From JARIHD01 sp964610985 (GTDB lineage: Bacteria > Patescibacteriota > Saccharimonadia > Saccharimonadales > UBA4665), in contig CAZSZJ010000008.1 in the NCBI GenBank assembly GCA_964610985.1, forward strand, positions 1 through 49,152: a DNA stretch of 49,152 nt, read 5' to 3'. The notes under the pieces were generated by a model. That model was not told the origin of the DNA, searched no databases, and worked only from the letters and a program-made list of their open reading frames with translations. Position 1 is the first letter of the stretch. Each line of letters begins with the position of its first letter. The translations under genes were made by a program, and so were the position numbers. Below, in pieces: positions 1 through 8,057 of this stretch.

Positions 1-63
1 ACTACGTGCGTGTACTCCTGGGGTACCAGATGAGTTTAGTTTCGTGATTCGGGTTGATCAAAC

Positions 64-92
64 TTGAAATAGCATAAGTACTATGTTATAGT
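64..92 (+). promoter_or_regulatory. Promoter of the first gene (leaderless type)
   Basis: A -35 box TTGAAA (64-69) and a -10 box TATAGT (87-92) are separated by 17 nt. The ATG at 102 follows the -10 by only 9 nt, so the expected transcription start is at or within about 3 nt of the start codon and there is no room for a Shine-Dalgarno sequence. Confidence 0.65.
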
Positions 93-101
93 TATAGAAA
101 T

Positions 102-806
102 ATGGTCATCCCACGCAACCCACTAGAACAACCACCGGCCCAATCTGAACAACTAGACATTATGCCTACAGATTCTTATCTGAACCCAGATTTCCGTACA
201 GAAAGACTCACACAGCCCCAAGAAATGCTACCCCCTCCCCTTGAGGCTGCACCCTTAACCAGCGAAGACATTACATCACGCTGGGGTGCACTTCAGGGCC
301 GGTGGCAAAAATTTAAAGGTGCCGTGAGCGGTGTAGTCGGCAGGTTGCGAGCAACCCTAAACGGTGAAGAATACGATGCCGGCAAACATAACAGAACGGT
401 GCAAAACGCTCTTTATAGTCACCTAGGTAAAGCTCCGGTACGCCAGTATTTAGCCAATAATGACCCCCGTTATAATGATTACGCCAACCAAAAACTTAGC
501 TTCACGGACAAAACTCGCGAGGCGGCCATAGGCGTAGCCCTCTCACCCCTACTACTTGCGTCAGTAGGGGTTGTTGCCTTTCGTGGTTTTTTCAATATGG
601 CAGTTCGTAAAGCCGAAGCGGGCAGCCCCCTTGCCCACCTAGCCAATGAGGGCGCAGAAGCTCGCCAACGAAAGCAAGAAGAAAGAGCAGAAAAAGATGC
701 CATACGTACGGCGGATGCTTATGTGCGTCCACGTACTGGCTATCACCGCCGAGCAGCCGTAGGCTGGGCAGAACTAATCGCCAAACCACCCAGGCTTCCT
801 CGTTAA
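102..806 (+). CDS. Hypothetical single-pass membrane protein, 234 aa
   Basis: I do not recognise the family. The first ~55 residues are rich in Pro, Gln and acidic residues and look disordered. A single hydrophobic stretch (about residues 143-170, beginning AAIGVALSPLLLASVGVVAF) could be one membrane helix. The C-terminal ~60 residues are rich in Arg, Lys and Glu (EARQRKQEERAEKDAIR), probably a charged cytoplasmic tail or coiled segment. It has its own promoter with the -10 box 9 nt before the ATG. It lies 59 nt upstream of the TerC-like gene, which also has its own promoter, so the two need not be co-transcribed. Codon use looks like that of its neighbours. Function unknown. Confidence 0.6.
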   Translation: MVIPRNPLEQPPAQSEQLDIMPTDSYLNPDFRTERLTQPQEMLPPPLEAAPLTSEDITSRWGALQGRWQKFKGAVSGVVGRLRATLNGEEYDAGKHNRTVQNALYSHLGKAPVRQYLANNDPRYNDYANQKLSFTDKTREAAIGVALSPLLLASVGVVAFRGFFNMAVRKAEAGSPLAHLANEGAEARQRKQEERAEKDAIRTADAYVRPRTGYHRRAAVGWAELIAKPPRLPR

Positions 807-825
807 CTTGGAACCATAGCCCATC

Positions 826-855
826 TTGTATTACGATGCCGCCATCCTGTATGCT
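826..855 (+). promoter_or_regulatory. Promoter of the TerC/DUF475 gene
   Basis: TTGTAT (826-831), an 18-nt spacer and TATGCT (850-855). The ATG at 866 is 10 nt after the -10 box, leaving a predicted leader of only a few nucleotides. Confidence 0.5.
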
Positions 856-865
856 CTAGGTAGAT

Positions 866-1909
866 ATGGGAAAGCTTCTGCGCATTTACTGGTTTGCCTT
901 GTCGGCGACAGTTCTTATTTGGGTGCTCGTAGGATGGAAAATGGGGCTGACCGCTTTGTGGCTAACTATGGTTCTGACTCTTTTGGAAACCACTTTTAGC
1001 GCCGACAATGCCGTCGTAAACAGTAAAATTTTGGTGACAATGTCACCGTTTTGGCAGCGACTATTTATGACGGTCGGTATTTTTATTGCCGTGTTTGTGG
1101 TGCGGTTTGCGCTGCCTATTCTTATTGTCATGCTGACTGCCGGGCTTGGTTTTGGTGAAGTCATTAACCTCGCCATGAACCATCCGGCCGAATACCAACA
1201 TGAACTGCACAAAACCGAACCGATTATTAATGCCTTTGGTGGGACATTCCTGCTCATGATTGCGCTAAGCTATTTTATTGATTACCAAAAAAAGACGCAT
1301 TGGCTGGGCTTTTTGGAGCGACATTTAGGCAAGCTTGGTCGGTTCGACAACATTACCGTATTTTTAATGTTGCTCGCGTCGATCGTGGTGTACTTTACCG
1401 TCAATCCTGCACACCATGCGACGGTGCTCATCGCTTCTATTTCGGCCATGGCATTGCATATTGGACTTGAGCTTTTGAGCGCAGTAATGGGCAGTGAACA
1501 AAAGCATACGGCAGTAAAGCATAAGGTGGGCTTGGCCGCATTTGCAGCGTTCATGTATCTTGAGGTCCTGGACGCCAGTTTCTCGCTAGACGGTGTGATT
1601 GGGGCATTTGCCATAACCAGCGACGTTATTATCATTATGGCCGGCTTGGGAACAGGAGCTGTATGGGTGCGTGCCATGACGATCCATTTGGTACGATCAA
1701 ATACACTTCAGAAATACATCTTTTTGGAACACGGCGCACATTGGGCTATCGGCTTTTTGGGCGCTATTATGTTGCTCAAGCTATACCATGTCGAACCGCC
1801 AGAATGGATAATTGGTGGGCTTGGTTTGCTATTCATTGGCGCGGCAATTTGGTGGAGCAAACATCACGTTGAACCGCCAAAAAACACGCAATTGCCAGTT
1901 CAGCCGTAG
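866..1909 (+). CDS. TerC-like integral membrane protein (DUF475 type)
   Basis: A 347-aa polytopic membrane protein with about nine hydrophobic segments. The conserved features of the TerC/DUF475 superfamily are visible: an early ETTFSADNAVVN motif (about residues 41-52) with acidic residues inside a membrane segment, and a second acidic membrane motif, EVLDASFSLDGVIGAFA (about residues 233-249). In TerC proteins these acidic pairs are thought to bind or move metal ions such as Mn2+; the exact substrate of the DUF475 branch is not established. The mid-protein loop is His-rich (HHATVL, HIGLELLSAVMG). The last ~20 residues form a short cytoplasmic tail with HH and PP motifs. The gene is followed after 44 nt by rpmE, which has its own promoter. 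Family call confident; substrate not known. Confidence 0.85.
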   Translation: MGKLLRIYWFALSATVLIWVLVGWKMGLTALWLTMVLTLLETTFSADNAVVNSKILVTMSPFWQRLFMTVGIFIAVFVVRFALPILIVMLTAGLGFGEVINLAMNHPAEYQHELHKTEPIINAFGGTFLLMIALSYFIDYQKKTHWLGFLERHLGKLGRFDNITVFLMLLASIVVYFTVNPAHHATVLIASISAMALHIGLELLSAVMGSEQKHTAVKHKVGLAAFAAFMYLEVLDASFSLDGVIGAFAITSDVIIIMAGLGTGAVWVRAMTIHLVRSNTLQKYIFLEHGAHWAIGFLGAIMLLKLYHVEPPEWIIGGLGLLFIGAAIWWSKHHVEPPKNTQLPVQP

Positions 1910-1914
1910 AACTC

Positions 1915-1943
1915 TTTACATTCGAGGCAAAAACAGATACAAT
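1915..1943 (+). promoter_or_regulatory. Promoter of rpmE (leaderless type)
   Basis: TTTACA (1915-1920), a 17-nt spacer and TACAAT (1938-1943). The ATG at 1954 follows by 10 nt. There is no purine-rich Shine-Dalgarno sequence before the start. Confidence 0.6.
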
Positions 1944-1953
1944 AACTTGGATT

Positions 1954-2298
1954 ATGAAGAAAGCAATTCACCCTACTAACTATCGCCCGGTCGTTTTCCA
2001 GGATTTGAACAATGGTTTCACGTTTCTGACTCGTTCGACTGTGGCAACCGACGACACTATTAAATTGGATGACGGCAAAGAATATCCGCTCGTAAAAGTA
2101 CACATCTCGAGCGCTTCTCACCCGTTCTTTACCGGCGAAGAGCGCATCGTTGACATCGAAGGTCGCGTTGACAAGTTCAAGGCACGTGCCAAAGCTGCCG
2201 AGGCTGCCCGCGAAGCTCGCGCCAAAGCTGCCCAAAAGCTTACCACCCGCAAAACAGCTAAGGCCGAAAAAGCCGAAGCCAAAAAAACCTCCAAGTAG
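1954..2298 (+). CDS. rpmE2: 50S ribosomal protein L31, type B (bL31)
   Basis: The first ~70 residues match bL31: MKKAIHPTNYRPVVFQD at the start, then SASHPFFTG and the RVDKFKAR end. No Cys residues are present, so this is the zinc-free type B (RpmE2-like) form. bL31 bridges the 50S central protuberance and the 30S head. Residues ~70-114 are a long Ala/Lys-rich basic tail (AKAAEAAREARAKAAQKL) not found in the E. coli protein; it probably contacts rRNA and is a common kind of extension in reduced genomes. The gene has its own promoter and is followed by a strong intrinsic terminator, so it is probably transcribed alone. Confidence 0.93.
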   Translation: MKKAIHPTNYRPVVFQDLNNGFTFLTRSTVATDDTIKLDDGKEYPLVKVHISSASHPFFTGEERIVDIEGRVDKFKARAKAAEAAREARAKAAQKLTTRKTAKAEKAEAKKTSK

Positions 2299-2315
2299 CT
2301 ACGCTGCATTTCAAA

Positions 2316-2346
2316 CCGTCTGCATGAACTTTGCAGGCGGTTTTTT
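2316..2346 (+). terminator. Intrinsic terminator after rpmE
   Basis: A 9-bp stem (CCGTCTGCA 2316-2324 with TGCAGGCGG 2332-2340, one G-U pair), a 7-nt loop and a run of six T (2341-2346). It sits 17 nt downstream of the rpmE stop codon and upstream of the prfA promoter. Confidence 0.9.
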
Positions 2347-2355
2347 ATACCCTGC

Positions 2356-2372
2356 TATACTAAACAAGAAGG
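2356..2372 (+). promoter_or_regulatory. prfA -10 box and Shine-Dalgarno
   Basis: TATACT (2356-2361) is followed by AGAAGG (2367-2372), 6 nt before the ATG at 2379. Here the -10 is 17 nt from the ATG and a Shine-Dalgarno sequence is present, in contrast to the leaderless starts nearby. Confidence 0.5.
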
Positions 2373-2378
2373 CATTAT

Positions 2379-3437
2379 ATGGAACAAAAAGAACAGCATC
2401 TACGCGCAGAACTGAGCGAACTAGAAAAACGCCTTGAAGATCCGGCAATTTTTTCCACGCGCGAATATCCGCGACTAGCCAAACGCCGCCAGCAACTGGA
2501 GCATATGATTGCACTATTTGACGAGCGGAACAGCCTGGCCGACCAGAAGCATGAGGCTGAAGACCTTTTGCATAGCGGCGATGCCGAGTTAATACAACTT
2601 GCTGAGCTAGAACTAGAGGATCTTCGTATACGAACCGCCGAAAATGATTCTACGCTTCATGAAGCGCTAACACCCAAGGACCCCAATGATGACCGTGATG
2701 TCGTGATTGAAGTTCGGGCAGCAGCCGGCGGCGACGAAGCCAGCTTGTTTGGGGCGGAACTATACCGCATGTATACACGCTGGGCCGAACGCCATAACTA
2801 CAAAGTGGAGATAGTGGACGAAAGCCCTTCCGAAGTTGGTGGCTTTAAAGAAATTATTTTTAGTCTACACGGCGAGGATATCTACAAGCAGCTCAAATTC
2901 GAAGCTGGCGTGCACCGCGTACAGCGTGTTCCGAGCACCGAAAGCCAAGGACGTATTCATACTTCGACCGTGACGGTGGCTGTTTTACCCGAAGCCGAAG
3001 AAACCGACATCGAGATTAACCCTAGTGACCTACGCATTGATGTGTACCGCTCGAGCGGGCACGGTGGGCAGTCCGTTAACACTACCGATTCGGCGGTACG
3101 CATTACTCATATACCAACAGGCCTGGTTGTAACCTGCCAGGACGAAAAATCGCAGATCAAAAACAAAGAAAAAGCAATGGGCGTTCTGCGCTCCCGCCTG
3201 CTTGCCGCCAAGATAGAAGAAGAACAAAGACAGCTTTCTGACGCTCGTAAAAAACTGATTGGGTCTGGCGACCGTTCCGAAAAGATTCGTACGTATAACT
3301 TTCCGCAGGATCGGATTACCGACCATCGTATCGGGTATTCGCGCAGCAATATTCCTGCGGCTTTGAACGGTGAGATCGATGATCTGGTTGAGCAGCTGCA
3401 GGCTTTTGAACGCCAGCTTATTAGCGACGAGGTGTAG
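2379..3437 (+). CDS. prfA: Peptide chain release factor 1 (RF1)
   Basis: A 352-aa class I release factor, normal length for RF1 (about 360). It recognises UAA and UAG and triggers peptidyl-tRNA hydrolysis. The catalytic GGQ motif is visible in YRSSGHGGQSVNTTDSA (about residues 222-238). The stop-codon recognition loop reads RVPSTESQGRIHTSTVTVAV, that is PST in the PxT position typical of RF1, not SPF as in RF2. The N-terminal ~100 residues are a Glu/Leu-rich helical domain. The gene ends 3 nt before prmC, whose product methylates the GGQ glutamine, so the two form an operon. UAG is the stop codon of prfA, prmC, rpmE2 and the TerC-like gene, so this factor reads its own stop codon. Confidence 0.97.
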   Translation: MEQKEQHLRAELSELEKRLEDPAIFSTREYPRLAKRRQQLEHMIALFDERNSLADQKHEAEDLLHSGDAELIQLAELELEDLRIRTAENDSTLHEALTPKDPNDDRDVVIEVRAAAGGDEASLFGAELYRMYTRWAERHNYKVEIVDESPSEVGGFKEIIFSLHGEDIYKQLKFEAGVHRVQRVPSTESQGRIHTSTVTVAVLPEAEETDIEINPSDLRIDVYRSSGHGGQSVNTTDSAVRITHIPTGLVVTCQDEKSQIKNKEKAMGVLRSRLLAAKIEEEQRQLSDARKKLIGSGDRSEKIRTYNFPQDRITDHRIGYSRSNIPAALNGEIDDLVEQLQAFERQLISDEV

Positions 3438-3440
3438 GTT

Positions 3441-4262
3441 TTGAAACGAAGCCTTAGTGATGTGCTTGCAGCCGCAACACGGAAGCTTACTGATGCAGGT
3501 ATTTCGACTGCCCGTCTAGACATTTTGATTTTACTCGAAGATATTACTGGCATGGATCGAAGCGCGCTTTTGGCACACCCAGAAATGGAGCTTTTGCATG
3601 ACCAAATCGACCTATTGAACAAGTATGTTACTCAGCGCGAAAAGCATGTACCACTGGCCTACATCAGGGGTAGGACGTCATTCTATGGTCGTGATTTCAT
3701 GGTCAACGACCACGTTTTGGTACCCCGGCCTGAGACCGAAACCATCATAACATTCCTTAAAGAATTAGCACTCCCCACGCCTGTCAAAGTGGCCGACGTC
3801 GGTACGGGATCGGGCTGCATAGGCATTACAGCTGCGCTAGAGATCCCACATGCGGAAGTATTTGTGTACGACATTAGTTCAGACGCCTTAAAAGTTACTG
3901 CAGCCAATGCGACCGCACATCACGTTTCTGTTCACGCTGCCCAGCAAGACCTTTTGCGAGACTGCCATGAATCATTTGATGTCATTCTCGCGAACCTACC
4001 TTACGTGCCAATTACTCAGCACATAAACAAAGCTGCTGCCCACGAACCGAAACTAGCGCTTTTTTCGGGACAGGACGGTCTGGATCATTACCACGCCTTC
4101 TTCGATCAGCTCTCTGGATTACCTGCGCTACCCCGCACCATTATCATCGAAGCAGAACCGCATCAACATAACGAGCTCAATCATTTGGCTGCCAGCCAGG
4201 GCTATGCACTAAAAAAGAGCGAAGGCTTCGTGCAGCTCTTCGCTCTTAAAACACAAGGTTAG
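3441..4262 (+). CDS. prmC: Peptide chain release factor N5-glutamine methyltransferase
   Basis: A 273-aa SAM-dependent methyltransferase of the PrmC/HemK family that methylates the GGQ glutamine of release factors. Residues 1-80 form the helical substrate-binding domain (LDILILLEDITGMDRSALLAHPE). The YIRGRTSFYG and VPRPETET motifs and the SAM-binding VADVGTGSGCIGI (about residues 115-127) are typical. The catalytic motif, usually NPPY, reads ANLPYVP here; this variant still offers the Asn and Tyr. The start is TTG at 3441, 3 nt after the prfA stop, with GAGGTG in the prfA end as ribosome binding site. Its last codons also encode the terminator of the converging htrA gene, and only 4 nt separate the two stop codons. 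Confidence 0.93.
   Translation: MKRSLSDVLAAATRKLTDAGISTARLDILILLEDITGMDRSALLAHPEMELLHDQIDLLNKYVTQREKHVPLAYIRGRTSFYGRDFMVNDHVLVPRPETETIITFLKELALPTPVKVADVGTGSGCIGITAALEIPHAEVFVYDISSDALKVTAANATAHHVSVHAAQQDLLRDCHESFDVILANLPYVPITQHINKAAAHEPKLALFSGQDGLDHYHAFFDQLSGLPALPRTIIIEAEPHQHNELNHLAASQGYALKKSEGFVQLFALKTQG
4211..4246 (-). terminator. htrA terminator inside the 3' end of prmC
   Basis: On the minus strand a perfect 10-bp stem (AAGAGCGAAG 4246-4237 reading, paired with CTTCGCTCTT 4224-4215) runs into TTTT (4214-4211), which follows about 20 nt after the htrA stop. All of it lies in the coding region of prmC. On the plus strand the same hairpin is not followed by T residues. Confidence 0.8.
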
Positions 4263-4266
4263 AGAG

Positions 4267-5550
4267 CTATTCTTCGGGTGCGGCCACCAGCGTAACGTCA
4301 AGGGTCCGCTCATTGCCGTCACGAACAATCGTTAGTTTAATCGTATCACCGACTTTTTGCTTACCCAGCAAGGAAGTCAAACTATGACTTTCGTCCACCT
4401 TGTCATTACCAACTTTTGTAATGATGTCCCCCTCTTTGAGGCCAGCCTTTTGGGCAGGGCTATCCGGCAGAATAGCATTGCGGCCGATCATGACCGATGG
4501 CGGAATGTACGCGCCCTGATTCGCCTTTAGGTCGTATTGCTTGGCCATATCGGCAGTAATAGTCACAAAGACGACTCCAAGATATGGACGCTCCAACTTA
4601 CCCTTTTCGACAATGCTCGTTATCAAACCTTTGACGTCGTTTATCGGAATCGCAAAACCGATGTTTTGGGCACTCCCGCCAGCAATTGCGGTATTAATAC
4701 CGATAACTTCGCCTTCGAGGTTTATTAACGGCCCTCCCGAGTTACCCTGATTGATAGCGGCGTCGGTCTGGAACAAATTCTGCAAGCTCTCGGCGCTGTC
4801 ACCGCCTTCGCCCCCCGCCACAATACTGCGCCCATAACCCGAAATAATTCCTGACGTAACGGTGTTTTGGAATTGCCCCAGGGCATTTCCAATTGCAATC
4901 ACCGAATCGCCTACGCCAACCTTGCTAGAGTCACCAATTTTGGCTGGTGTCAGGTTCATGCCCTTTAGGTCGCGTATCTTTAGAAAAGCGATGTCCAGTG
5001 GGTCACTGGCGGTCGTCCGGCCCATAACCTCAACGTCGTCAAATTTCGTACCGTCAGACAGCGTAACACTTACCTTTTTTGAACCAGCCGGCACAACATG
5101 GCGATTAGTAATAATAAGACCGCTTTTATCAATAATTATACCCGTACCGGCGCTCGTTTGCTCGTTCGCTCCCTGGAAACCAAAAAATGGATCGGGATTA
5201 CGCAACTCACTTACCACTTCCACCGAAAGGACACTTGGGCCAACTTGCTTGGCAAGGGTGCTGATGAGCTGACCCTGATTTTTGAGCACCACTTGTTGCT
5301 GTTGGATGGTTTGCTTGCCGTCGCTATTACGATTGCCGAGCCAACCCCCCGCAAATCCCGCCGAAAGACTGATGACCGCTACCATAGCTAGGCTCAAAAT
5401 TCGTACCTTAGAGGGATTGGGATGCATTTCTACATCCTTAGCATTGTGAGGCTGCGACGGCATCTGCGAGCGCTCCAAACCAATAGACGCCTCGGTCAGA
5501 GGCGTATCATTTTCATTTTTTTTGGTCACGCGGTTTGTATCTTCAGCCAC
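4267..5550 (-). CDS. htrA: HtrA/DegP-like serine protease with one PDZ domain
   Basis: A 427-aa membrane-anchored protease for protein quality control outside the cytoplasm. Residues 1-50 are polar and cytoplasmic; one membrane helix follows (ILSLAMVAVISLSAGFAGGW). The chymotrypsin-like domain carries the full triad: His in TNRHVV, Asp in DPLDIAFLKI, Ser in GNSGGP. A C-terminal PDZ domain (about residues 325-425) contains YLGVVF, DSPAQKAGLKEGDIITKV and the closing LTIVRDG strand. The start is GTG at 5550, supported by a strong AGGGAGG ribosome site 8 nt upstream. It is the last of three minus-strand genes after the LCP protein and a membrane protein, all concerned with the envelope. Confidence 0.95.
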   Translation of the reverse strand: MAEDTNRVTKKNENDTPLTEASIGLERSQMPSQPHNAKDVEMHPNPSKVRILSLAMVAVISLSAGFAGGWLGNRNSDGKQTIQQQQVVLKNQGQLISTLAKQVGPSVLSVEVVSELRNPDPFFGFQGANEQTSAGTGIIIDKSGLIITNRHVVPAGSKKVSVTLSDGTKFDDVEVMGRTTASDPLDIAFLKIRDLKGMNLTPAKIGDSSKVGVGDSVIAIGNALGQFQNTVTSGIISGYGRSIVAGGEGGDSAESLQNLFQTDAAINQGNSGGPLINLEGEVIGINTAIAGGSAQNIGFAIPINDVKGLITSIVEKGKLERPYLGVVFVTITADMAKQYDLKANQGAYIPPSVMIGRNAILPDSPAQKAGLKEGDIITKVGNDKVDESHSLTSLLGKQKVGDTIKLTIVRDGNERTLDVTLVAAPEE

Positions 5551-5578
5551 GAATAACCCTCCCTTTTACCTAACCCTT

Positions 5579-6328
5579 CTATACTATCTTATTGCCCCAG
5601 TCAGAGAAAATAATAACGATAGCCACAATGGCGAGCATAATGAAAATAAACTGCTTTCTAAGCATATCCGAGAGCCGATCATGGTGGTCAAGATAGTACA
5701 AAGTACCCATTCCGAAGCCCAAAGAAGCCAAGATTAACACCGGTTGCGCGACGATGCCGTAATACAACAGCCAATGTCCGAGTACCCACGTCAACGCGGC
5801 TGCAAAATAGCCCCAGATATACGAAAGTAGTTTAGCGTAAGGTTCGTCAAAGCTGTCAAAAAAGTGATGAGCCGATAGGTAGCATATAAGGCCGGCCATG
5901 GAGACAATACCGTAGAGCGGCCCATCGCCCCACCCAATAAAAAGCGCCATGAGGCCCGTTGCCAAGCTCACCAACGCCTGAGCCGATACCATGAGGGCGC
6001 TCGAAGCAGGCTTTAGTAGTGTTAGCCATCCAACATACGCCGCCATCCAGAAAAATTGGAACATCTGACTGTCGCTATGCACCATGAAGATCAATAGCGA
6101 GATACTCACAATGATGTCGACAGCGTTGGCACGAATATTTGCCAGCCAAAAACGTGGACGAACCGCGAGCATGCGCCATTTACTGAGCAGGATGATCGCT
6201 AAAGCCAGCGGCACGAAGTTAGTTCGCACCAAAGCAAACACCACTAACGGTAGAAGGACGTTAAAGACGATATAGACGACTTTGGAAAAGCCGTTGGCTG
6301 GTTTGATTTTAGCGATTAATGGTCTCAT
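5579..6328 (-). CDS. Polytopic membrane protein of unknown function
   Basis: A 249-aa very hydrophobic protein with about eight or nine membrane segments (for example VYIVFNVLLPLVVFALV, FVPLALAIILLSKW, AVDIIVSISLLIFMV, MFQFFWMAAYVGWLTLL, and a last one near QFIFIMLAIVAIVIIFS). I see no catalytic motif. The ATG at 6328 lies inside the end of the LCP gene (20-nt overlap), so translation is probably coupled to it. The pairing with an LCP protein suggests a role in cell-wall or surface-polymer handling, but that is inference from position only. Confidence 0.75.
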   Translation of the reverse strand: MRPLIAKIKPANGFSKVVYIVFNVLLPLVVFALVRTNFVPLALAIILLSKWRMLAVRPRFWLANIRANAVDIIVSISLLIFMVHSDSQMFQFFWMAAYVGWLTLLKPASSALMVSAQALVSLATGLMALFIGWGDGPLYGIVSMAGLICYLSAHHFFDSFDEPYAKLLSYIWGYFAAALTWVLGHWLLYYGIVAQPVLILASLGFGMGTLYYLDHHDRLSDMLRKQFIFIMLAIVAIVIIFSDWGNKIV

Positions 6329-7973
6329 TCTTGCCTAAGATTATCACAAAATCTGCCGTTCCGGGCTGAATTGTCTGATCAGGAAGTGTGGTGGTACCCT
6401 TTTGCGAAAAGCGTTTTTCAAGATAATTCTTGGTGTACGGCTTTTTGCCTTTAGTAAGGTCAACGATAACCGTATCCTGATAGCTTTGCGTTGGGGCGTC
6501 CGCCACCGTACCTACATTATACCCATAAGACCTTAATTGGTCAGCTTTTTGTCCGGCCAAGCCTGGAGTCTCAGTACCATTCAATACCATAACGTTGGCG
6601 TTTTCACGTGCCAAATAGCCGTCGCGCAGTTTGCTGCGGACAAGTGCCTGGATATCCCCATAACCTCCGTCGGCAGAGGCGGGCATAACTACGGATTGAC
6701 CGTTAATCATACCGGTGCGTACTAAGGGTTTGGTGCGATCGGCCAAGTCTACGGACTCAAAATTACCACCGATTGACTTACCTATACTTAGCAGGCGCAT
6801 AGCATCATCAAGGCTCAGGTCGGTTGCCACATGATCACCAAAAGCATCCATGAGCTGCGAAACCTTGACGGGATTTGTGTATGTCTTTGCCGAGGCAACT
6901 TTTTGGGTGAGGGCCTGAATAAATACACGCTGCCGCTCGGCACGATCAAAGTCACCACGTACACTTGTATGGCGTGAGCGCGTAAAGAATAATGCCTTTT
7001 GCCCATCGAAATGCTGCATGCCTGGCGTAACATTCAAGAAATAATTTTTGCGAGTTGTCTCGTCCCAAAGTTTTTCGGTCACCGCTGTCGGTTCAGTAAT
7101 ATTGATGTCGACACCGCCAACCGTGTCTACCGCCTGCTTAAAGGCCTGGAAATCCACAATGCCATAATAGTGAATATTTAATCCCATGACCTCGGTTACT
7201 TCTTTTTCGACCGCCTCAATGCCTGCCTTGTCGGCTGCTTTTACGTCTTTGTTACGCACTAGGGCACGTTGCTTAGCGTTAGCAAATACAGCATTGACCT
7301 TAGAAGAGCCGTATGCGGTCGTTACCCAAAAATCTCGTGGTAAGCTCACTAATGCAGCCTTTTTATTGACCGGATCGACGCTTGCCACCAAAATCGTGTC
7401 GGTCAAATCCGCGCCATCGTGGCCTGCACCACCCCTGCCAAGCAGCAAAAAGTTGATACGGCCGTCGCCTTCGCCCTTTAAAAGCGAGGGCTCAACCTCT
7501 GATTTAAGTGCAGCAGCCGAACCGCCGCCCTTGAAAACTTTATGCAGCTTAAGATATCCTTTGACAAACAAAAAACCGCCCACGAGTAGAGCGACTAATA
7601 AGAGGCTAAGACCACCGCGGAACACATATTTGCGAATCTTTCGTAAATCGCGCCTTTTACCCGGCTCTTTTTCGCCACGTCGTCGGCGTTCTTTTTTGCC
7701 CGGTAACGTCATATTTAGTAAGTCAGGCTCATCGGCCGATGCAACTTGCTGCTTCTGCATGTCGTGAGCACGACGATTTGACGCCATAGATGAGTTAGCG
7801 GCGTGATAACCTTCGCGCTTTCTAAAGTCGCCGATTTTACGCGCAGTTGACCGCAAAGAATCGCCACTCACCGCATCTAGCGGCCTACCACTCAACTGAG
7901 GACGGGACGGTGCATTGATAATTCCGTCCATAGTTTGCCGCTGCCCACGGCGGTGTTGTTTAAAATGTTCCAT
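6309..7973 (-). CDS. LytR-CpsA-Psr (LCP) family protein with LytR_C domain
   Basis: LCP enzymes transfer undecaprenyl-linked polymers (teichoic acids, capsule, glycans) to the cell wall. Residues 1-130 are a long basic cytoplasmic segment (RRRRGEKEPGKRRDLRK); one membrane helix follows (GGLSLLLVALLVGGFLFVKGY). The LCP domain (about residues 170-400) shows INFLLLGRGG, GADLTDTILVA, VSLPRDFWV, the central DTVGGVDINI and the conserved ARGDFDRAERQR-type motif (here VRGDFDRAERQR). The C-terminal LytR_C domain begins at NVMVLNGTETPGLAG. I choose ATG 7973; an in-frame TTG at 7979 would sit 8 nt after the -10 box and could be a leaderless start. The LytR_C part is followed by an acidic-to-polar tail ending at the overlap with the next gene. 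Confidence 0.93.
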   Translation of the reverse strand: MEHFKQHRRGQRQTMDGIINAPSRPQLSGRPLDAVSGDSLRSTARKIGDFRKREGYHAANSSMASNRRAHDMQKQQVASADEPDLLNMTLPGKKERRRRGEKEPGKRRDLRKIRKYVFRGGLSLLLVALLVGGFLFVKGYLKLHKVFKGGGSAAALKSEVEPSLLKGEGDGRINFLLLGRGGAGHDGADLTDTILVASVDPVNKKAALVSLPRDFWVTTAYGSSKVNAVFANAKQRALVRNKDVKAADKAGIEAVEKEVTEVMGLNIHYYGIVDFQAFKQAVDTVGGVDINITEPTAVTEKLWDETTRKNYFLNVTPGMQHFDGQKALFFTRSRHTSVRGDFDRAERQRVFIQALTQKVASAKTYTNPVKVSQLMDAFGDHVATDLSLDDAMRLLSIGKSIGGNFESVDLADRTKPLVRTGMINGQSVVMPASADGGYGDIQALVRSKLRDGYLARENANVMVLNGTETPGLAGQKADQLRSYGYNVGTVADAPTQSYQDTVIVDLTKGKKPYTKNYLEKRFSQKGTTTLPDQTIQPGTADFVIILGKNETINR

Positions 7974-7987
7974 AAGCAATGAGCCTA

Positions 7988-8016
7988 AGTATACCGGTTT
8001 AGGTTGCGGCAGTAAA
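7988..8016 (-). promoter_or_regulatory. Promoter of the LCP operon
   Basis: On the minus strand TTTACT (8016-8011), a 17-nt spacer and TATACT (7993-7988). The divergent lepB promoter starts just beyond, so both operons share an 84-nt control region. Confidence 0.6.
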
Positions 8017-8042
8017 CATGTGCATAATTATTAAAAGTAGCG

Positions 8043-8048
8043 TATAGT
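8043..8048 (+). promoter_or_regulatory. lepB -10 box
   Basis: TATAGT (8043-8048) lies 9 nt before the lepB ATG at 8058, so the mRNA is predicted to be leaderless or nearly so. I see no good -35 match at the right distance. Confidence 0.4.
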
Positions 8049-8057
8049 TTAACTCTG

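Noticed and set aside
2008..2030. parS-like string TTTCACGTTTC in rpmE, and TTTTCACGTGCC near 6603
   Set aside because: Neither is the 16-bp palindrome of the usual parS; both are explained by coding sequence.
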